From assembly GCA_900618425.1 (NCBI GenBank), contig UZAN01041132.1, forward strand, positions 40,385 through 56,129: a DNA stretch of 15,745 bases, given 5' to 3'. A program made the position numbers and the translations under genes. Every line of letters starts with the position of its first letter. Position 1 is the stretch's first letter. This stretch comes from Echinostoma caproni (Eukaryota > Platyhelminthes > Trematoda > Plagiorchiida > Echinostomatidae). The notes under the pieces are model-generated. The model was not told where the DNA came from. It worked only from the letters and a program-made list of their open reading frames with translations, and ran no database searches. Of this stretch, positions 9,900 through 15,745 are shown in pieces.

Positions 9900-10800
9900 C
9901 ATAGGTATATGTATGCTTATAGTATAATATTCTCTAGAGGACATATAAGTCAAGTTTGTTGCAATTAGTATCAAGCAACCCACGCACACAGTATCGATTC
10001 GTAGAAATAATTCATTATTGGCCTAACTAGGGAACGTCTGTTCACAAAAACGTCCCCCAGTCTATAATTGATATTAGATAAGCAATGCTTCCTCGGCAGA
10101 GCGAAAGTCAATGAAACCGGTCAACCTAGGGAAAGTTTTTAATCACTGGTCATCTGAACAGGACGCTAGCAAGTTCAACCGCTCCGATCCGGATGTCACA
10201 ATCTATATACAAATTGTGGATCTAGAAGCCTCGCTACTTATGGTATAAAACGTTAGTTGTGGACTTGGAACAGGTTCACCAGCGCAAATGTCAATGACGT
10301 CCTCAAACTAGAGTGCACGCACCTAACAGAAGCGGAGTTCATAAACATCCCTTGACACCACTTATCACGCAGGCTTAAGCTAAGGTATCATTTGAACTCT
10401 GACACAAAAGGCGAGCCAATACCCTGTTTTTGGCATAGAATTTAGTGAAACCTTCGCGTGGGTAGATAAGCAAACATCTGGTAAAGAAGATGTCTACTCT
10501 TGAGATTCTTCAGTGGTGAGGTCATTGGGAACCAAGACAAAATGCTCGCCAGGAGCGAGTGATCATTTACTACGTACATTCGTAAGATCACAAGCTTTAA
10601 AACGAGAAGACAGAGTTTTTCAGTTTTTCTCTGTGCATCTAAGCGATTTTGAGAACGCGGTGACATACCCTAAAATGTTGAAATTCAACATACTTTCAAA
10701 AAATGTTTAACTTAATACATACCGAAAACTATAGACTAGTATAAAAAAAAATCAAACTAACCAGTCTAGTGAGACAAGCACTGATGTAACAATAGTTATT
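9900..10800. other. No recognised gene
   Basis: Frames 10513-10710 (+) and 10442-10666 (-) overlap on opposite strands and carry no motif. An imperfect hairpin GGGAACGT...ACGTCCCC lies at about 10030-10056. Nothing else stands out. Confidence 0.4.
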
Positions 10801-10807
10801 TTATTCC

Positions 10808-10995
10808 AAAGGGGAAATTCGTAGTGTATATAGCAAATGAAGCGTGAACTGAAAAGCTAGGAGACACTGTACAGCTGGTTCGACCTGTCTGGGTTTCATC
10901 AGTAGGGCGAATCCATTGATCCAACTGAGGATACAGTGCTCCTTAGAGTTGCATTTTACGCTTCATTCGCCACATAGACCACGAATTTCCCCTTT
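10808..10995. repeat. Foldback repeat, 64-nt arms
   Basis: 10808-10871 is the inverted copy of 10932-10995. Both begin AAAGGGGAAATTCGT read inward, share AATGAAGCGT, and end CACTGTA, with scattered mismatches and a small indel. A 60-nt loop (10872-10931) separates them. No direct repeats were seen at the outer edges. The loop holds the hammerhead-like core described separately, so the arms may be extended ribozyme-flanking helices or two head-to-head copies of one repeat. Confidence 0.8.
10872..10927 (-). ncRNA. Hammerhead ribozyme-like motif (degenerate)
   Basis: On the minus strand the loop of the foldback reads CUGAUGA (10902-10896), then AACCCAGACAGGUC, which can form a short stem II around CAGACA, then GAA (10881-10879) directly followed by CCAGCUG (10878-10872). 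CCAGCUG pairs over 7 bp, with one G-U, with CAGUUGG (10927-10921), where stem III of a hammerhead would be. The schistosome hammerhead has the same plan, with CUGAUGA, a 4-bp stem II with a 6-nt loop, and GAAA. Here one A of GAAA is missing, the base before the expected cleavage site is A rather than U, and stem I is not clearly formed, so activity is doubtful. The wobble pair works only on the minus strand, supporting that orientation. Confidence 0.55.
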
Positions 10996-11505
10996 AAAAC
11001 TGAATCAAGTTCTCCATTGCTCTCAAGCTATTTCATTTTTGTGCGATTTTCAGCATACATTGTATAAGATCAGCATTTTTAATCAACGACAATCCTTATC
11101 CGTTGGGACTCAAGCCAGACTGCGAGAGACACAAATCGAAAATATTTGCTTCATACTCCTAATAATGGTAATAATTTGAAGGCCGTATCACTTCTTTCAA
11201 ACATGCCCGACAAGTGCAAAGAGAGCATAAACAGGTAAATAATGGGCATGCAGACGCACAACATTACCAATCTATTGGAGGTGGCCTAAAACAATTTACT
11301 CCATCAAAAACATTTATCACCACCCACAACACGACGGAGAACCTTGTCCTTGCTCAACGATGTTCCGAATAGACACGAAAAATAATTCAAAGAGATCGGT
11401 GGTTGAATACAGACATGCGATTAGGATTCTCGGCACTAAGAGATAGAGTCTCACAACTAAGGTGAAATTTATCAAAGTGCTTCGGAGGCATCGAATCCCA
11501 TTACT

Positions 11506-11595
11506 ATCACGCCTGACCTTCTGCATTTGTGTTGTTGGGCAGTCCTTTGATTGGCTGCTTCCTCCTTCCCGGAAATTGCATCATTGTTTATTCAA
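11506..11595 (-). repeat. Dispersed repeat, copy A, in RTE tail
   Basis: Matches 6058-6160 over about 80 bases: CAGTCCTTTGATTGG, GCTTCC, and a final GCATCATT equivalent to GTATCATT. It sits downstream of the RT coding remnant on the same strand, so it probably belongs to the 3' part of the RTE element. Confidence 0.6.
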
Positions 11596-11769
11596 TAAAA
11601 TAAAATATAAAAGTTAGGTTTTTCTATTTATTTGTCATTTTCATCCTGTAGCTTTTAAGCTTTTCCTTAGAAAGATTTCAGAATTACTAACCGCGGACTG
11701 TCGTTTACACCTTGATGAACTAATTACAAAACTGTGTGAATTACACTGGAGTCGGAAGTCATATCAGGT

Positions 11770-12493
11770 GTCACACGTGCCGCAGTTTGGCGGAAGCTGT
11801 TCTAAATTTTGTCATTCGTGATGTCAACTCCTCCCACAACAGCACCTCGAGGTATTTTCAATATGTCTCTCGCTTTGATCATCACAGAACACGATTACAG
11901 GTATATCATTCTTCCATTGTTCTGTGAGTACTTTGTATTTGGGCGACCCAAAGCACATAACAGATTTGGGTACCTCGATCGCCAAGTGGTTCAATGCGTA
12001 TCCGTCAAATGTACAATGTCACTCAGTGAGGCGATTTCCTTCGCCTATTCCTAATCCAAAACTCCTTTTATTTGAAGGGAGTCCAGTTCTATCGTTTGGT
12101 CCAATTGGATAAAACATTCGGCAGAAAATCCTAAATGGGAAATCTGAAAAATATACAGAGATAGAACAGGCTCATCACACTCCTCTGGGAAACAATAAAT
12201 GGCGACGAAGGCTGGCCGTAGACCTTAAATGTAATGAAAGCATGAAGGTGGAGCTCTTTGAGAATAGATAACATTTCAGGTGTACCATTTCTGAACGAAC
12301 GGTTTCACAGTGCATTCCTGTCGATGGAATCGAAGATCGTGTGGATATTCAAAGACATGGTGGTCGTTGGCCTCTGTAAAGCATAACGGTGCTTTGGCAA
12401 CTGTTGAAGGTCGAATATCCGATCATCGATATCCGATGCATTCCCGACTGGTGCTTTATTTTGCCTTTTTTTAAAAAAAGATCTCGGAAACAA
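11770..12493 (-). pseudogene. RTE reverse transcriptase and thumb, broken
   Basis: From 12493 the frame gives DIDDRIFDLQQLPKHRYALQ and then SLNIHTIFDSIDRNAL (12355-12308), corresponding to the fluke RTE block LRQxLEHRHxYQRP...FLDIRAAFDSVDRxALW. The motif A aspartate is Asn here (codon 12349-12347). VYGQPSSPFIVS follows, then GNRLTE and, shifted by one frame, DIVHL; the Tyr-Ala-Asp part of the YADD box (expected just above 12020) is deleted. The thumb reads LNHLAIEVPKSVMCFGSPKY, matching LxxLAIEVSRYGMCFAPSKCKVLLQDW, and continues to about 11826. A remnant TASAKLRHV lies at 11774-11800. A TGA replaces the Trp codon after NAL. The enzyme is certainly inactive. Confidence 0.92.
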
Positions 12494-12719
12494 TCATCAG
12501 GGCTCGACCTTTTCTTACCCCTTAAGGTTCCCTGTCGAAACAGATCATGGGACATGTTTTGGAGTAGGTGTGGAAAAACCTGACGCTGAAGGCTAAGTAA
12601 ATTGAGGAAATTGTGCTTTAACTTCAGATCGGCAGTCTTGTATGCAAAGCAGCTAATCGACGTAACTCCAACGAGAATTCAAAGAGGGTGTTGGTAGTTC
12701 GTACCGAAGATGTATATGG

Positions 12720-13259
12720 GATGGTCACCAGCCGTTCCCCGCCTTTCAAGCCCAAAATGGGCTCGTGACTTAGCTTCGTTCGAAGACAGCTAACTGACCT
12801 GTTCTCATGTTCATATCTCCCGCTAAAATAACGATATCAGGCTGGTTTGCTTTATCTGTTGAAGTTATTTTTGACTGTATGCGGGTTGCACTCTGAAGGG
12901 GTGAACACTGAGACGATACACAAATTGAGTAAATTGAGGAGTCGGTTGCTCACTTTGCCCGCATCTCCAAGCCTCACTGTGCTTAACAGGCTGTTGAGTG
13001 GGATCCAATCCATCAGAGTAGCTTCGTATCTCTCACCGAAGCCCACACCAATGCAAGACTAAAATTCACAGCCTAGGGGAATCTAGAAAAGTTGAACGTG
13101 AAAACCCGCCGATTGATTCGAAGTGAAAGTCAATCGGATGGCAGAGCCGGGTTCTCGAATCTAGGTATCTTGGATACAACACACTTGGATAGCTAGGGTC
13201 TCAACCGGACATAGTAAGGTCGCACAATAAATGTGGCTGTCTTGACAGGGTATTGGAGA
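12720..13259 (-). pseudogene. RTE endonuclease domain (APE-like), broken
   Basis: This domain nicks target DNA to prime reverse transcription. Seen: one frame from 13259 to 12852 gives ETLAIQVCCIQDT, then IREPGSAIRLT, then GVGFGERYEATLMDWIPLNS, matching the family pattern LxIDVCCIQETRIxDPxSVIxLT...GVGIALSERAExALLDWIPVNS. It contains only three internal stops (all TAG) before its TAA or TGA-type end near 12850. The Glu of the catalytic QET block is replaced by Asp (IQDT). After a frameshift the next block is DIVILAGDMNMRTGQL (12838-12791), which keeps the catalytic GDMN. FGLE and GERL remnants follow to about 12730, then similarity fades. The 64-codon stretch 12852-13046 is fully open. The C-terminal SDH block is not visible. 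Confidence 0.9.
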
Positions 13260-13260
13260 C

Positions 13261-14190
13261 AGAGAAAGTTATCTGCCGGTGAAGGCAAACTCGGAGAGAT
13301 TTGGATATCAATCAAACAGGGAAGATTATTGCCTAACTTCCTTTACATACAATAAATCAGGCACAGATGAATGAGGACCTCGTTGGGTGTGAAGGACAGG
13401 TAGGGTTGCAAGAATCAATAGGTTTTGTACAGTGTAAGGCAATTTCCATTCCCGGAGGAGTCCATGAAAAACAGAACAATGAATCGTCAATGTGAAGTTT
13501 AAGTACACAAAGCTATGTGACTGTCTATTTTGATATTATGATTTCTTATTGATTTCAAAATTTTTCTCCACAACTTCAATTACACGAGATGCTATATGTC
13601 GGGATTCAGAGAGTGTGCAGGGATGGGAACGATAAAGTGTCAATTCAGTGTGTAATTTGTGGGTTGGGGTTTGCCAGTATCCTGATCGCAAATTTCACAC
13701 AAGAAGTCGTGCGATGATTTGAAAGGTTTACAACTAAGTCGTTCACGAAAATTGAGGGAACTGAACCAATAATAGTTAGACCGCGGTCTAAGACTTTAAT
13801 ATCTTATTTCAGCAAGATAGATAAAATAACCGGAGAACAATAAACTAAGACGGAGAAGGCACAACAGCATACACGAGTAGGCGTAACTAATTGGGGAAGC
13901 AGAAACTGTCGGATTTGAAATAATGTGAATGTGAGCTGACCAACGAAGATCATTATCTGCAGTGAAGCAAAGGTGTATGAAAAAGTTCAGTCTAGATAAA
14001 GGATTATCATTTACTCTTGTGGGATTATTTTACAAAGAAAAGGATGAAAAAGTATATGAACATTCAACCGGTTTGCTAAGTTTAAAGCTAAGCCCAATGG
14101 GAAGGAAAAAAGCTGGGCTACCATGCTTGGATAGGAAGAAGAGAGGGGTTGATACAACACATTATTAGCACATTTCAAAAGACGTGCACG
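13261..14190. other. Upstream flank of the RTE relic, nothing firmly coding
   Basis: 13321-13510 may hold 5' untranslated RTE sequence, but no boundary or direct repeat was found. A 42-codon frame ending at about 13708 (+) contains CVICGLGFAS (about 13645-13674), which resembles the first half of a C2H2 zinc finger but lacks the histidine pair. The frame 13962-14168 (+) is Lys-rich and unrecognised. Confidence 0.35.
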
Positions 14191-14198
14191 ATGAACAC

Positions 14199-14275
14199 AA
14201 TAAATATATAATATAATATAACATAATTTGTATATACATAACAATCACATAATAGTAGTATAATATATATAATAT
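14199..14275. repeat. AT-rich low-complexity tract
   Basis: Nearly pure A/T with TAATATAATATA-type runs. A stop-rich spacer without coding potential. Confidence 0.8.
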
Positions 14276-15745
14276 GCACCTTTAAAATGGGTATCAGGAC
14301 AGGAATGCTCCTTGAAGAACTCCGGAGTTATTGACTAAGTGTTTAGTTGAAGCCTTTCCAAACATAGTGGATTTTGCTCTATCCGTAAGATTGTCGGAGG
14401 CATTCCAAGGATTACAGTTTTTGTACCTACATTGACAGCGGATTGGGGTCGAATGCTGAGGAATAGTTGGGGAAAACTCCAAAATGATGCAACAGATACA
14501 CTCAAAGATCTCATGATAAGATGGACAAGGATGGAGATGGACTCCTTTTCGATCATCCTTAAGGCAGAAGATATCAAGACAAACAGACAAAAAGGTCTGA
14601 ACCCAGAAGATTTCAGTGATTTGTGGATAGATATGAACTTGGCAGCGATCTAGGATAGTGGACGAGCAAAGTAATTTGTTTACTCTGGAAGTGATTGCCC
14701 CAGCCAGGGAAGTGGCTCCAAATTCGAAAAATGCCGGAGTTCAGCCATCAGAGTTTACAGCAGATGATAAATCACAATCATTGAATAAGTTAAGCACATT
14801 ACAATTTGGTAAAGGTTCCACATCATAACCGGTGTTTGGCGATTAGGCAGAAAAACTAACTAACGAGTGGCGAACGAATGCGGCACTGACAGCGTCAACG
14901 TCTACATCCAACTCTGACTATATATATATATATATATTCTTTCCATGGAAGAGCTTGATGCCTTGCCACAGATGCTTGCTGTTTATGAACCTCAGAATTC
15001 TATCGACAAATAACACATCTAATTGTTTTGTTTCAACTTTGATAAGTCTTGACAGGCGCCTGAAAAAAACAGCTTAATGAGGTTGATACACACGTTTCTG
15101 CAACGACTTTAGTGGGGAGAAACTAGCCTTCCGTTAGACACAAAAGCAGCTACAAATAGTAGCACACTTATTAGTGACAAAAAACAAAATCCACAGAAAA
15201 ATCGTTCGAGGATAATCATTGGAGAGAAACAATTTAGGGCCATAAGTTGCGAGAGTAAAGTCTAATGTGGTCGGATAGAGAAATAAATTCATAGGCTAAC
15301 TGTACGTGTACCTAAGGTAGAACTAACAGTAAATAGGGGTCACTGGTGAAAATTGGCGCTTTGGAGTGCTAGGGAAAAGTGTTGGATGATTACTTATGAT
15401 TACTATATTCGGTATATAATTAACATTCGTGGGAGGGTGGTAAAGATAGTTCATACCTAGTAATTAAANAGGATAAGTAATGCTGGTACTGGTTTAAGTC
15501 CTCAAAGATTCTGTGTAAGCTCACATCTAAGGGTGTGGTAACGAAAGGAATAAACGAATCCAGAAATAAGATACGATCAGATGACGTCTCAGTTTCGGGT
15601 TGTAAAACTATTAAAGATTCACTTTCTTGAACCGGCTTTGGTTGTTGTCTTTTGGCTACCCGTTTGGATGAAGCATTTGGAGTAAAACAGGAAAGTTAAA
15701 AGTAGAGTTGAAGGGGAAACGGAAACTTTCAGTGGGCAAAGGTTG
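14276..15745. other. Right end of window, no recognised gene
   Basis: Frames 14432-14653 (+) and 14294-14590 (-) overlap on opposite strands and neither has a family signature. The rest is broken in all frames. An ambiguous base is at 15469. Confidence 0.4.
14919..14937. repeat. (TA)n microsatellite
   Basis: An uninterrupted TA run of 9.5 units, the cleanest simple repeat in the window. Confidence 0.95.

Larger units (their letters stand above)
11230..13260 (-). mobile_element. RTE-clade non-LTR retrotransposon, truncated and decayed
   Basis: Reading right to left, the element gives the APE-type endonuclease (13259 to about 12720), a shortened linker, the reverse transcriptase and thumb (12493 to about 11770) and a non-coding tail. 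The order and motifs match the endonuclease-reverse transcriptase polyproteins common in flukes. Coding remnants cover about 1.5 kb, about half of the usual ORF, with a large loss between endonuclease and RT and no recognised C-terminal region. The 3' boundary is uncertain; 11230 is chosen because the tail has no clear end and no poly-A or short tandem end was seen. 11317-11526 holds a 69-codon frame within the tail that is not recognised. Confidence 0.85.

Noticed and set aside
13645..13708. CVICGLGFAS as a C2H2 zinc finger
   Set aside because: Only the cysteine half is present; no His pair follows at the right spacing and the frame ends within about 15 residues.
14432..14653. 73-codon plus-strand frame, and a DKDGDG string in another frame at about 14522 suggesting an EF-hand
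   Set aside because: The DKDGDG frame meets a stop within a few codons after the loop and lacks helix residues. The 73-codon frame has no motif and is overlapped by a longer minus-strand frame.

Overview
The window looks like intergenic or intronic DNA of a eukaryote, most likely a parasitic flatworm (trematode). It is moderately AT-rich, has no bacterial gene packing, and every reading frame is short. Its recognisable content is decayed retroelements of families abundant in flukes: a Penelope-like element (PLE) reverse transcriptase and an RTE-clade non-LTR endonuclease/reverse transcriptase. The organism call is an inference from family resemblance. No intact host gene, tRNA, rRNA or CRISPR array was seen. 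Single ambiguous bases (N) lie at 2262, 2578 and 15469, so this is draft sequence.

Layout. 1-480: no coding signal; one GC-rich hairpin (176-198). About 480-1571 (+): PLE reverse transcriptase relic, with an AT microsatellite in the middle of the RT domain and no visible GIY-YIG nuclease. 1572-3850: no recognised gene; short AT repeats. 3858-4391 (+): decayed reading frame of unknown family whose only stops are TGA. 4392-6050: nothing recognised. 6058-6160: a dispersed repeat whose second copy is at 11506-11595. 6422-6622: weak Gag-like fragment. 6650-8865: nothing recognised. 8866-9170: a 277-bp foldback insertion bounded by a 14-bp direct repeat (likely target-site duplication). 9442-9863 (-): two possible exons of an unrecognised gene. 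10808-10995: a second foldback whose loop holds a hammerhead-ribozyme-like core on the minus strand. About 11230-13260 (-): RTE element, read right to left as endonuclease, internal deletion, reverse transcriptase, thumb, 3' tail. 13261-15745: AT-rich DNA, microsatellites, nothing firmly coding.

How it fits together. Nothing here looks functional as protein; these are independent, mutated insertions. The most interesting signals are the two foldback structures. One has a clear insertion footprint and a degenerate ribozyme-like core inside its arms. The other carries CUGAUGA, a short stem II, a shortened GAA box and a 7-bp flanking helix between 64-nt inverted arms. This is consistent with the known association of hammerhead motifs with PLEs and with schistosome SINE-like repeats.
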